From Candidatus Aenigmatarchaeota archaeon (GTDB taxonomy: Archaea > Aenigmatarchaeota > Aenigmatarchaeia > PWEA01 > JAGHBM01): a stretch of 44,281 nucleotides of DNA. The stretch lies in assembly GCA_021162085.1 (NCBI GenBank), contig JAGGZI010000014.1, positions 1 through 44,281 on the forward strand, written 5' to 3'. Made by a program: the position numbers and the translations under genes. The number at the start of each line of letters is the position of its first letter. Positions within the stretch are counted from its first letter, which is position 1. Shown one piece after another: positions 8,489-15,980 of the stretch. The notes under the pieces were generated by a model. It did not search any database, had not been told where the DNA came from, and saw nothing but the letters and a program-made list of their open reading frames with translations.

Positions 8489-8533
8489 AGTTTCTTTTCA
8501 TACAACACTTTTCTTTGTGAAAGAAAAGGTTGT
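8489..8533. repeat. palindromic element, copy 1 (tRNA-Ile 3' flank)
   Basis: A lead-in AGTTTCTTTT is followed by a hairpin with arms CTTTTCTTT / AAAGAAAAG, extended by an outer pair ACAAC / GTTGT. The hairpin ends exactly at the base next to the CCA of tRNA-Ile (3' end 8534). See copies at 8733-8775, 9349-9393, 9494-9542 and 37723-37809. Confidence 0.75.
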
Positions 8534-8571
8534 TGGTGGACCCGGGGAGATAAGGGAAACTTGAAAAGTTT

Positions 8572-8613
8572 CCAAGTTCTTTCCCTTGAGGCTTTCTTTT
8601 GAAGAAAGGCTCA
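8572..8613 (-). repeat. T-loop intron module shared with tRNA-Thr
   Basis: This 42-nt block in the tRNA-Ile T-loop intron matches 29031-29072 in the tRNA-Thr T-loop intron at 41 of 42 positions by eye. It starts at the intron 5' end and contains a CTTTCTT/AAGAAAG hairpin and the GGAAAGAACTTG motif that recurs, slightly changed, in the Leu and Gly introns. Confidence 0.85.
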
Positions 8614-8732
8614 TTTGAACTCCCGACCTCTACGTAGCCCTTTTCCGCATACGCACAGAAGCGTTAACGGAAAATTTATCAGCGTAGCGCTCTAATTACC
8701 CACACTTTTCTTTTTCTCACAAACTTGACTGA

Positions 8733-8775
8733 AGTTTCTTTTCCCACAGTCTTTTCTTTGTGAAAGAAAAGCTGT
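8733..8775. repeat. palindromic element, copy 2 (tRNA-Ile D-loop intron)
   Basis: Same lead-in AGTTTCTTTT and arms CTTTTCTTT / AAAGAAAAG as copy 1, but the outer pair is ACAG / CTGT. The bases differ from copy 1 while pairing is kept. It ends one base from the intron 5' boundary. Confidence 0.75.
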
Positions 8776-8820
8776 TCCAAGCTGAGCTACGGGTCCATTG
8801 TAAATTAATTTTTATGCAAT

Positions 8821-8830
8821 CTATAAAAAA
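8821..8830 (-). promoter_or_regulatory. TATA box of the tRNA-Ile/tRNA-Met unit
   Basis: TTTTTTATAG on the minus strand, centred about 30 bases before G1 of tRNA-Ile. No clear box lies between tRNA-Ile and tRNA-Met, so the two are probably one transcript. Confidence 0.5.
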
Positions 8831-8916
8831 GTTTCCCTTCCATTCAAGGCAATGTATACTCAAGACCTGAGAAAGAAATAAGGATAAAAATCGATGCCTT
8901 ACTACACACCGACATT

Positions 8917-8932
8917 TAAAAACAAAAAATTT
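8917..8932 (-). terminator. T-run after tRNA-Ala
   Basis: A T-rich tract (AATTTTTTG then TTTTTAAA) begins directly after the tRNA-Ala CCA, typical of archaeal tRNA termination. The rest of the 8797-8932 spacer holds only the tRNA-Ile promoter. Confidence 0.4.
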
Positions 8933-8979
8933 TGGTGGACTTGTCGGGACTCTCTCGAACCTGCAGGGGGCAAGCCCCC

Positions 8980-9100
8980 TTCAGTTTTACGGTATTCCTG
9001 ATATCTTCCCTTCCTTTTAAAATTGGCAAACTTTCAGTTTGCCCAAAATTGTTTCTTTGGGAAATACAAAAACCTTTCTTTCAAAAGAAAGGGATTTGTC
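8980..9100 (-). repeat. 121-nt T-loop intron block shared with tRNA-Arg
   Basis: Matches 42277-42397 in tRNA-Arg at 119 of 121 positions by eye; both differences fall in the loop of a CCTTTCTTT/AAAGAAAGG hairpin. Outside this block the remaining intron 3' part differs: a GGGGGC hairpin here, a GGAACC hairpin in Arg. Confidence 0.88.
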
Positions 9101-9133
9101 TTTGAACCCGAGACCTCCGCCGCTCTCAGACCA

Positions 9134-9287
9134 TTCACCAAGCCAGTTTCCGTTGACGTCTTGAGATTTTATCTCAAGTATTTGGAACATTGAGTTCCAA
9201 AACTTTACGCCGAGTAAAGGGTCATCCAAGTTTTCTGACTTCACCAAGCCAGTTTCCGTTGACGCTTTACGCCGAGTAAAGGGTCAT
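9134..9287. repeat. nested direct repeats inside the tRNA-Ala anticodon-loop intron
   Basis: On the plus strand repeat B (25 bp) is at 9134-9158 and 9240-9264, and repeat A (23 bp) at 9203-9225 and 9265-9287, all exact. The order is B, spacer, A, B, A. The second B-A pair is contiguous. The first is split by 44 bp holding two hairpins (CTTGAGAT/ATCTCAAG and TTGGAA/TTCCAA). The A unit is itself a hairpin, CTTTAC/GTAAAG. Related A and B units occur in the tRNA-Arg intron (42424-42486). Confidence 0.85.
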
Positions 9288-9348
9288 GCGAAGGCGGCGC
9301 TCTTCCAACTGAGCTACAAGCCCATAATTAATTTTTCCTATCAATAAT

Positions 9349-9393
9349 AGTTTTCTTTCGTACAACTCTTTCTTTTTCTAAAAGAAAGGTTGT
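9349..9393. repeat. palindromic element, copy 3 (tRNA-Pro 3' flank)
   Basis: Lead-in AGTTTTCTTT, arms CTTTCTTTT / AAAAGAAAG, outer pair ACAAC / GTTGT. As in copy 1 the palindrome ends on the base next to an encoded CCA, here that of tRNA-Pro (9394). Confidence 0.75.
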
Positions 9394-9662
9394 TGGTGGG
9401 CCCGCCGAGATCTCCACGATGACGTACACTTCGTGCACGTCAAGCTATCTTTGAATTCCCGACACCCTTTCTTTTTTTCACAGTCTTTATCAAAGTTTTC
9501 TTTGACCGTAGACGACTTTCTTTTGTGAAAAGAAAGGAGTCTCTCGGGTCGCCAGCACCCCAAGCTGAAATGCTAGACCACTCCAGGGGACACCTACGGT
9601 TTCCCCTTAGGGTAACCTCTTCCCTTTCTAGAGCGCTAAGGGCTTAGCTACACCACGGGCCC
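9394..9662 (-). tRNA. tRNA-Pro (GGG), three non-canonical introns
   Basis: GGGCCCG pairs with CGGGCCC, then A73 and CCA. The anticodon arm TCAGC-TTGGGGT-GCTGG is uninterrupted, the reverse of the usual archaeal pattern. Instead there is a D-loop insertion (about 9580-9645, exact edges uncertain). An 87-nt insertion lies between positions 53 and 54 (9456-9542), with a perfect BHB: CCCG with CGGG, bulges AG|A and AA|T. A 39-nt T-loop intron follows (9411-9449), also with a perfect BHB: TTCA with TGGA, bulges AA|G and GA|T. Removing all three restores T-stem CCGAG/CTCGG and loop TTCAAAT. The TATA-like AATATATTTAG at 9686-9696 is about 29 bases upstream. Confidence 0.88.
9494..9542. repeat. palindromic element, copy 4 (tRNA-Pro 53/54 intron)
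   Basis: Lead-in AGTTTTCTTT, arms CTTTCTTTT / AAAAGAAAG, outer pair AGAC / GTCT. It occupies the 5' half of the 53/54 intron and ends on the intron's first base. Confidence 0.75.
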
Positions 9663-9685
9663 ATGATTAAATTTATGATATTTTT

Positions 9686-9717
9686 CTAAATATATTGATA
9701 TAGAAACATTTTTAAAT
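9686..9717. promoter_or_regulatory. divergent TATA boxes: tRNA-Pro (minus) and TM-helix protein (plus)
   Basis: AATATATTTAG (9696-9686, minus) lies 29 bases before tRNA-Pro. TTTTTAAA near 9709-9716 lies about 35 bases before the ATG at 9748 on the plus strand, which also has AGGTGA at 9738-9743. Confidence 0.45.
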
Positions 9718-9747
9718 CAATTCGCACTATTTTTATTAGGTGAAAAA

Positions 9748-10410
9748 ATGGCAATGGGAGCTTTAACAACGATAGGAGCAAACCTTTGGTATTCGTTCCT
9801 GGACTTTCTCCCGAACCTAATAGGAGCAATAATCTTACTAATAGTGGGCTACATAGTAGGAAAAATCAGTGGAATAGTGGTCAGAGAGATTCTAATAAGA
9901 GTTGGTGTAGACAAGTATCTCCAAAAGGAAGAACATATTAAATTCAAGACAAGTACAGTGTTCGATGTGATAACAAGATGGTTCTTGTATATAGTATTCA
10001 TCAATGCAGCGATAGAAGTACTTGGTATATCATCCCTAGTGGATGTAATGCATACAATAATATACTTCATACCAGGAGTAGTTGGAGCAGCAATAATAAT
10101 AATTGCAGCATACGGAGTTGGACTGTACATAAAGGAAGAAATACTATCATCAAAAACAATATACTCTGATATAGTAGGGAAGACCATATTCTTCTTAATA
10201 GTGTATCTTGGAGTTGCAGTGGCACTACCGTTGGTTGGAATTAATCCAACTATAGTAAACGACATACTCTTAGTGATAATAGGTTCGCTTGGACTAGGAC
10301 TAGCAATAGCACTTGGACTTGGATTAAAGGATGTCATAAGGGACATGGCAAAGGATTACGCAACTGAGTTCAGGGCGAAGAGAAAGAGGATGAATAGAAG
10401 AAGGAAGTGA
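9748..10410 (+). CDS. MscS-related membrane protein (TM_helix repeats)
   Basis: A 220-residue protein with four or five hydrophobic helices arranged as a duplicated TM_helix unit. PNLIGAIILLIVGYIVGK (about 21-38) and LGLGLAIALGLGLKD near the end resemble the pore-lining part of small mechanosensitive channels. The MscS beta and vestibule domains are missing, so channel activity is not assured. The C-terminus is strongly basic (KRKRMNRRRK). It is monocistronic: own TATA and AGGTGA upstream, T-run downstream at about 10416-10440. Confidence 0.78.
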   Translation: MAMGALTTIGANLWYSFLDFLPNLIGAIILLIVGYIVGKISGIVVREILIRVGVDKYLQKEEHIKFKTSTVFDVITRWFLYIVFINAAIEVLGISSLVDVMHTIIYFIPGVVGAAIIIIAAYGVGLYIKEEILSSKTIYSDIVGKTIFFLIVYLGVAVALPLVGINPTIVNDILLVIIGSLGLGLAIALGLGLKDVIRDMAKDYATEFRAKRKRMNRRRK

Positions 10411-10455
10411 GAATTCTTTTTCCCTTTTTTTAATTTTTATTTCAATTAGAATTAA

Positions 10456-10464
10456 ATATATAAA
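10456..10464 (+). promoter_or_regulatory. TATA box of the ValRS operon
   Basis: ATATATAAA, about 40 bases before the ValRS ATG. No strong ribosome site is seen, only GTGAT near the start. Confidence 0.5.
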
Positions 10465-10500
10465 CTATTTTATTGTTTAATAAAATTAAGATGTGATTTT

Positions 10501-12894
10501 ATGTTACCTAAGAAATATGATCCAAAGTCTATTGAAGACAAATGGAAAAAAATGTGGGAAGAGATGGGAATATATAAATTTAACCCCGATTCTGATAAAC
10601 CCGTATTCAGCATAGATACACCGCCAAGATATGCTTCTGGATACCTTCATATGGGTCACGCCAAGAACTACATAGAGTTTGAAATAATTGCAAGGTTCAT
10701 GAGAATGATTGGATATAATGTGTTCCTTCCAAATGGTTATGATGATAATGGACTTCCAACAGAAAAATACGTTGAAGAAAAACTGGGAATGAACAAAAAG
10801 GATGTTGATAGGAAAACTTTCATAGACAAATGTAAATGGGCCGCAGAAAGATTGGAAGAAAGAATGACAAAGACGTTCAAAGATATAGGATTCTCATGTG
10901 ACTGGTCTACGCTGTACAGAACCATAAGTGACTATGCTGTGAAGATGGCTCAAATGTCATTCATAGAGCTTTATAAAAAAGGAGAGATATACAGAAAGGA
11001 GGAACCAACTCTATGGTGTCCACACCATCAAACGGCACTCGCCCAGGCAGAGGTTGTGGACCTACCAAGGAAAACAAAACTAAATTACATATTATTTGAA
11101 TTGGAGGATGGAAAGAAAATAGAGATAGCAACCACCAGACCCGAGCTACTACCATCCTGTGTTGGGATATTTGTTAATCCTGATGATGACAGGTATAAGG
11201 ATCTTGTCGGGAAAAAAGCTATTGTACCCATATTCGGCCAGAAGGTCCCAATAATGGCTGATAAAAAAGTTGACAAAGAATTTGGTTCTGGAATAGTCAT
11301 GATTTGTACATTCGGAGACACTACAGATATAGAGTGGTGGAGGGAGTACAACCTTCCCATGAAGATATCAATAAATAAGGACGGTACCATGAACGAACTT
11401 GCAGGAAAGTATGAGGGACTAAAAATAGAAGATGCAAAGAAAAAAATAATAGAAGACCTAAAAGAATCTGGTTTACTAATAAAACAAGAAGACTTGGAAC
11501 AAACTGTTGGATGTTGCTGGAGATGCGAAACTCCAATAGAATTCATACCAACAAAGCAGTGGTTCATAAAAACCTTGGAACATAAGGATAAAATGATTGA
11601 ACTTGGTAGAAAGATAAATTGGAGACCAGAATATTACAGAAAACGATACGAGGACTGGGTGAGAAACCTCAAGTGGGACTGGTGTATATCAAGGCAAAGA
11701 TACTTCGGTGTGCCTTTCCCATTGTGGTACCGAAAAGATACCGGTGAGGTAGTTCTTGCCAAGGAAGAGGACCTTCCAGTCGATCCAAGAATCCAGAGAT
11801 GCCCATATGACAATGGTGATTCAGAGTGCATACCGGAAATGGATGTTATGGATACGTGGATGACTTCATCACTCACCCCACAAATAGTATCCAAGTGGAA
11901 AATTGATGATAAATTCTTTAATAAAATATTTCCAATGAGCCTTAGGCCTCAAGCACATGACATAATAAGGACATGGGCATTTTATACCATCCTCAAATCT
12001 TATCTTCATAATAATTCAATACCGTGGAAAGACATAATGATATCTGGATACGTTTATGTTGATAAGGGACTTGCCATGAGTAGCAGTAAGGGAATAGGTG
12101 ATGACCCTGAAAAAATAGTTGAGAGAGACGGGGCAGATGCCCTTAGATATTGGACAACTGAGGCAAGCCTTGGAGAAGACCTCATATACAGGGAAAAGGA
12201 TATAATAAGAGGTAAAAAAATTCTCATAAAATTATGGAATGCGTCAAGATTCGTGGAAATGCATCTTAAGGACTACAAACCAAAGGAAGTGAAGCTCAGA
12301 GTAACTGATAAGTGGATACTGAATGAAATGTACAAGGCTGCTGAAGAAAGTAAGGAAGCATTTAAAAATTATAATCCTAACAAAGCCCGTAAGGTCATAG
12401 AAATTTTCTTCAAAAATATCTTCTGTGATTTCTATCTTGAGATGGTGAAGCACCGACTGTATAACGATGTTGAAAAAGAATCAGCTCAATATACGCTTTA
12501 CAACGGCCTCTTGGGAATACTCAAAATGTACGCACCTATAATTCCCTTCATAACGGAAGAGATTTATCAGAATATGTTCAAAGAAAACGAAAAAGATAAA
12601 TCCATTCACACATCAAGGTGGCCAGAGACAGGAGAGATAGACGAAGAAGTAATTGAAATAGGCAGACTTGGTGTTTCCATAATCACTTATTTAAGGCAGC
12701 ACAAAACAAAAAATAATCTTCCATTAAATCAAGAATTAAATGAGATTGTAATAGAATGTGACAAGGAAACTGAGAAGAAGATAAAGCTCATAGAAGATGA
12801 CATAAAATGGACGATGAAGATTAAAGAAATAAAATTTGAAAAAACAAAGAATGGAATAGGAATTGGTTCTCTGAAGATAGAGGTTAGAGAATGA
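10501..12894 (+). CDS. valS: valyl-tRNA synthetase
   Basis: A class Ia synthetase of 797 residues, somewhat short, with only a short tail after the anticodon-binding domain. HMGH (the HIGH motif) is at 50-53 and DDNGLPTE near 80-87, diagnostic of ValRS. The editing domain contains TTRPELL. ISRQRYFGVPFPLWY, DVMDTWMTSSLTPQ and LRPQAHDIIRTWAFYT are classic archaeal ValRS blocks. The KMSKS loop reads AMSSSKG (525-531): both lysines of KMSKS are lost, with a lysine just after. It overlaps the following HD gene by 4 bases (ATGA). Confidence 0.93.
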   Translation: MLPKKYDPKSIEDKWKKMWEEMGIYKFNPDSDKPVFSIDTPPRYASGYLHMGHAKNYIEFEIIARFMRMIGYNVFLPNGYDDNGLPTEKYVEEKLGMNKKDVDRKTFIDKCKWAAERLEERMTKTFKDIGFSCDWSTLYRTISDYAVKMAQMSFIELYKKGEIYRKEEPTLWCPHHQTALAQAEVVDLPRKTKLNYILFELEDGKKIEIATTRPELLPSCVGIFVNPDDDRYKDLVGKKAIVPIFGQKVPIMADKKVDKEFGSGIVMICTFGDTTDIEWWREYNLPMKISINKDGTMNELAGKYEGLKIEDAKKKIIEDLKESGLLIKQEDLEQTVGCCWRCETPIEFIPTKQWFIKTLEHKDKMIELGRKINWRPEYYRKRYEDWVRNLKWDWCISRQRYFGVPFPLWYRKDTGEVVLAKEEDLPVDPRIQRCPYDNGDSECIPEMDVMDTWMTSSLTPQIVSKWKIDDKFFNKIFPMSLRPQAHDIIRTWAFYTILKSYLHNNSIPWKDIMISGYVYVDKGLAMSSSKGIGDDPEKIVERDGADALRYWTTEASLGEDLIYREKDIIRGKKILIKLWNASRFVEMHLKDYKPKEVKLRVTDKWILNEMYKAAEESKEAFKNYNPNKARKVIEIFFKNIFCDFYLEMVKHRLYNDVEKESAQYTLYNGLLGILKMYAPIIPFITEEIYQNMFKENEKDKSIHTSRWPETGEIDEEVIEIGRLGVSIITYLRQHKTKNNLPLNQELNEIVIECDKETEKKIKLIEDDIKWTMKIKEIKFEKTKNGIGIGSLKIEVRE

Positions 12895-13439
12895 TAATTG
12901 AAAAGGTTAGAGAGTTCGTCACCAAGTCCTGTGAGGATGATGAAGTAAAGCATCTCGAACGAACATTATACTGGATTAAAGAGTTAAAAAGTTGTGCCAA
13001 TGAAGCACTAAAAATAGCCGCCTTAACTCATGACATTGACAGATGTTTAAAGAATGAAGGATGTGCGGATGACTTTAAAAAAGTAAGACACTCTCCAAAC
13101 TCAAAATACTACATGGAACATCAGAAAAAATCCGCAAGAATAGTCTCAAATTTTTTAGAAAACATTAATGCCGATGAAAACTTAATTAAAGAAGTGACAT
13201 TCCTAATAGAACATCATGAATCTGGTGGAACTCCTGAAGCTGATGTACTAAAAGATGCAGATAGCTTGAGCTTCTTCGAGAACAATGCATATTCGATCCT
13301 TGAAAAGTTTGCTAAATTAGATAAAGAAACTGTGAAAGAGAAGTTTGACTTCATGTTCAATAGAATATCGTCTGAGAAAGCCAAGAATATAGCAAAGCCC
13401 ATGTATGAAAAATTAATTAAGAAGTTGGAAGAAATTTAG
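12891..13439 (+). CDS. HD-domain phosphohydrolase coupled to valS
   Basis: A 182-residue HD protein. His21, the His47-Asp48 pair in ALTHDID, His108-His109 and Asp124 in KDADSL give the metal-binding H...HD...H...D set of small HD hydrolases. Its ATG overlaps the ValRS stop (ATGA), so translation is coupled. Substrate unknown; a nucleotide or phosphate ester is the family norm. The same coupling recurs after IleRS (19574-20155). Confidence 0.82.
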   Translation: MIIEKVREFVTKSCEDDEVKHLERTLYWIKELKSCANEALKIAALTHDIDRCLKNEGCADDFKKVRHSPNSKYYMEHQKKSARIVSNFLENINADENLIKEVTFLIEHHESGGTPEADVLKDADSLSFFENNAYSILEKFAKLDKETVKEKFDFMFNRISSEKAKNIAKPMYEKLIKKLEEI

Positions 13440-13485
13440 TAATCTTTTTTAATTTAATTATTACTTTTCTATTAAGGTGTTAACT

Positions 13486-14691
13486 ATGGAAGAAAAGAAA
13501 TACAAACTTAAAAAAATCGTGGACGAGCTTAGAGAGAAGAGCGGAAGACATACAGAATTAATTAGTCTTTACATTCCTCAGGGATTTAATCTTAACGAGA
13601 TAAGCAACCTTATATCGCAGGAAATATCACTCACACAGAACGTGAAGAGCAAGACTGTGAGAAAAAACGTTATCTCCGCCTTAACGAAAATACAACAATA
13701 TTTAAAACATTACAGACAAACACCACCAAACGGTCTTGTGATTTTTTGTGGAAATGTCTCAGAGAAGGAAGGTGAGACTGACATAAAGATATGGGCTCTT
13801 GAGCCACCGGAGCCGATAAAGATGAAACTATACTGGTGCGATCAAAAATTTGAATTGGGCCCATTGGAAGAAATGATGAAGGAGAAAGATGTTTATGGAC
13901 TCATAACCCTTGATAAAAGTGATGCGACTCTTGGGATACTAAGAGGGAAAAAAATAAACATAATCAAGAGGCTTCATTCAATAGTTCCTGGTAAAACGAG
14001 AGCAGGTGGCCAGAGTTCTGCAAGGTTTCAAAGAGTTAGAGCAGGACTTCTTAATGACTTCTTAAAAGAGATTGGAGAGAACTTCAAAAAAGTTTTTTCT
14101 GAAGAAGATATAAAAGGGATAATCGTAGGTGGCCCCGGACCAATAAAAGAAAAATTTGTTAATGAGAACTACATACCAGAAAATTTAAAGAAAAAAATAA
14201 TTGGAATAAAAGATATTGGATACAGTGACGAATATGGACTTGAGGAATTATTAAACAGGTCACAAGACCTTTTAAAAGAGGCTGAAGTGGCAAAAGAGAA
14301 AGAATTGTGTGAAAAATTCTTTGACGAGCTGAAGAGAGATACGGGCAAAGCAACATATGGATTAGAAGATGTAAAGAAAGCAATAGAAATGGGGGCTGTC
14401 GAAACTGTCCTTATCTCAGAAGGACTTGAAATTGAAGAAGTTGAATACGAATGCTCATGTGGTTATAGAGAAAAGAAGTTCGTGAAAACTAATGAGAAGG
14501 AAAATCAAAAATGTCCTAAATGTGGTGATACCATGAAAATAATTGGAGAGGCCGATATAGTTGATGTACTCGAGGATATGGCAAAGGAAACAGGTGCTAA
14601 AATTGAAATAATATCAAGAGATACATCAGAAGGAGAAAGACTGTACCTGATGGGAGGAATTGGAGCAATACTGAGATTTCCTATAGAGTAG
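13486..14691 (+). CDS. prf1: peptide chain release factor aRF1
   Basis: A 401-residue class I release factor recognising all three stop codons. The codon-reading NIKS motif is NVKS at 52-55. GGQ at 174-176 (in GGQSSARF) contacts the peptidyl-tRNA ester. The C-terminal domain carries a four-Cys zinc mini-domain (CSCG ... CPKCG). An in-frame GTG lies upstream at 13477, but AAGGTG there is better read as the ribosome site 6 bases before ATG 13486. A HEMK2-like GGQ methyltransferase is encoded at 4821-5399. Confidence 0.95.
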   Translation: MEEKKYKLKKIVDELREKSGRHTELISLYIPQGFNLNEISNLISQEISLTQNVKSKTVRKNVISALTKIQQYLKHYRQTPPNGLVIFCGNVSEKEGETDIKIWALEPPEPIKMKLYWCDQKFELGPLEEMMKEKDVYGLITLDKSDATLGILRGKKINIIKRLHSIVPGKTRAGGQSSARFQRVRAGLLNDFLKEIGENFKKVFSEEDIKGIIVGGPGPIKEKFVNENYIPENLKKKIIGIKDIGYSDEYGLEELLNRSQDLLKEAEVAKEKELCEKFFDELKRDTGKATYGLEDVKKAIEMGAVETVLISEGLEIEEVEYECSCGYREKKFVKTNEKENQKCPKCGDTMKIIGEADIVDVLEDMAKETGAKIEIISRDTSEGERLYLMGGIGAILRFPIE

Positions 14692-14709
14692 TATGATTAC
14701 TACCTTTCT

Positions 14710-15183
14710 CTACTTCTTTAAGTTCTCCACATAGTCTGCTGCATTTCTCAAGGCAGTTGAAAATCCTGGATTAACTCCTATAACTACAACCTTCTTTCCA
14801 TACTCCTTCGCCTTAAGCACAACAGGCATGAAATCCGCATCTCTTGTTGCAATTGCAATTATATCAACGTTTGGATTGAAGACACCTTCCATAACAGATG
14901 CCCCCATCGATGCATCTACATCACTCTTTTGCTCGTTCTTTTCTCCACCCATCTCTATTATTGGTTCAAATCCCTGACTTGCAACAGCCTCTATGAGCTT
15001 TTCAGAGGCAAATTGATTAAGGAAAACCTTTGCTATTATTATTCTCCCGTATTTTTCAAGCTTTTTTCTAAGGTTCTCAAGATCCAAATTAAACTCCTTT
15101 CTAAGCAGATTTGGTCCATCAACATAGAGAGCTATATTCCTTTCTGACCTCTTATGAACTTTTTCCTTAACAATACCCAACAT
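14710..15183 (-). CDS. NYN-domain (LabA/PIN-like) nuclease-fold protein
   Basis: A 157-residue protein with acidic residues placed as in the NYN family: LYVDGPNLL near the start, then KSDVDASMG and the ATRDADFMPV strand, which form a metal site in PIN/NYN nucleases. It is basic at the extreme N-terminus. It is the last gene of a minus-strand run MBF1-TatD-NYN. An RNA-processing role is inferred from the fold. Confidence 0.83.
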   Translation of the reverse strand: MLGIVKEKVHKRSERNIALYVDGPNLLRKEFNLDLENLRKKLEKYGRIIIAKVFLNQFASEKLIEAVASQGFEPIIEMGGEKNEQKSDVDASMGASVMEGVFNPNVDIIAIATRDADFMPVVLKAKEYGKKVVVIGVNPGFSTALRNAADYVENLKK

Positions 15184-15218
15184 TATAACACCTCTTCAAA
15201 TTATTATGTATTTCTTCC

Positions 15219-15980
15219 TTATAACTCTATTGGAAGATTGAAGAATTTAACTGCATTTCTTCCACATGTTCTCCATACCTCTTCAAAATCCAACTTCTTT
15301 ATATCCGCAATTTTTTCTGCAACCTTCTTTATGGTCAGTGGCGTGTTCCTTCCTCCATCTGGAGCAAGCCATGGTGAATCAGTCTCAAGCATTATTCTAT
15401 CTAATGGCATATCTCTTATTATCTTCTTATGATTTTTGCTTCTAAGAATGATCGCATTCATTGATATGAACCATTGATTCTCAATAACCCTGCTCAGGAG
15501 CTTTCTACCACCAAACATATGAAGGTCAACTCTCCTTGCTCCCTCGTTCTCTAGTATTTCTATACAATCCTCATAAGAGTCACGAGCATGAATAACCAAT
15601 GGTTTTTTGAGCTCTTTTGCCAATCTTATCATTTCTCTGAAGAGTTCTCTTTGCTTCTCTCTCCATTCTTCCTCTTTAACCCAGTAGTAATCTAATCCCG
15701 TTTCCCCTATCGCAACTACATGGTCCTTGTTATCCCTTATTAGATTGAAATATTCCTCTTTCTCTTCCTTGGTCATATCTTTTATGTAAATGGGATGAAT
15801 CGAAAATGCACCAAAGACAAAATTTCTATACTTCCTTATCAAATCCATTGTTAAATTGTAATTCTTTGGGTTTGCACATGACGTTATGACTGCCTTGAGT
15901 TCTTTTTTACACTCTTTTATCACATCATCTCGGTCCTTGTTGTAATCTTCATTCTCAAGATGGCAATGAACATCTATCAT
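15219..15980 (-). CDS. TatD-family metal-dependent hydrolase
   Basis: A 253-residue TIM-barrel hydrolase. His5/His7 (DVHCHLE), the GETGLDYYW strand with its Glu, His in VIHARDSY, and the terminal ETDSPWLAP Asp give the full TatD metal centre. Known members are 3'-5' DNases or phosphoesterases. Its ATG overlaps the MBF1 stop by 4 bases. Confidence 0.88.
   Translation of the reverse strand: MIDVHCHLENEDYNKDRDDVIKECKKELKAVITSCANPKNYNLTMDLIRKYRNFVFGAFSIHPIYIKDMTKEEKEEYFNLIRDNKDHVVAIGETGLDYYWVKEEEWREKQRELFREMIRLAKELKKPLVIHARDSYEDCIEILENEGARRVDLHMFGGRKLLSRVIENQWFISMNAIILRSKNHKKIIRDMPLDRIMLETDSPWLAPDGGRNTPLTIKKVAEKIADIKKLDFEEVWRTCGRNAVKFFNLPIEL

Larger units (their letters stand above)
8534..8796 (-). 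tRNA. tRNA-Ile (GAU), three introns
   Basis: GGACCCG pairs with CGGGTCC, then A73 and encoded CCA. The D-loop insertion at 8696-8776 (81 nt) splices to a consensus loop AGCTTGGTTA, with cut bulges GG|A and AA|T and a weak GCTT/GGGT helix; it contains a palindromic element. The anticodon-loop intron is at 8636-8676 (41 nt, 37/38). The T-loop insertion at 8551-8613 (63 nt) follows TTCAAA and leaves T60. Its first 42 nt equal those of the tRNA-Thr intron with one difference. The T-loop and anticodon junctions do not show a clean 4-bp BHB core. A TATA box is at 8821-8830. Confidence 0.88.
8933..9323 (-). tRNA. tRNA-Ala (CGC), two long introns
   Basis: GGGCTTG pairs with CAAGTCC, giving the G3-U70 wobble that identifies alanine tRNA; A73 and CCA are encoded. 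The gene is 391 bp, about five times a mature tRNA. The anticodon-loop intron at 9123-9286 (164 nt, 37/38) has a perfect BHB (TTCG with TGAG, bulges CA|T and AG|C) and carries nested direct repeats. The T-loop intron at 8950-9100 (151 nt) follows TTCAAA and leaves T60; its BHB helix has 3 of 4 pairs. Of the T-loop intron, 121 nt match the tRNA-Arg intron with two differences. Reading frames that cross the gene are artefacts. Confidence 0.9.

Noticed and set aside
8950-9100. T-loop inserts as group I introns
   Set aside because: Group I introns do occur in archaea, and AAGATAT recalls a core element, but I could not find the P7/P3 core, several inserts are only 39-78 nt, and most junctions fit a BHB. 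A covariance-model search would settle it.
9134-9287. Short exact repeats as a possible CRISPR array
   Set aside because: Two units of two kinds, unequal spacing, located inside a tRNA intron; no cas genes nearby.
9017-9563. Open frames on the minus strand across tRNA-Ala and tRNA-Pro
   Set aside because: They translate tRNA exons and introns; no ribosome site or protein-like composition. The same applies to frames at 25858-26164 (tRNA-Gly) and 42168-42446 (tRNA-Arg).
8268-9662. Attachment sites of an integrated virus or plasmid in the tRNA cluster
   Set aside because: No integrase and no duplicated tRNA 3' ends flank any element.
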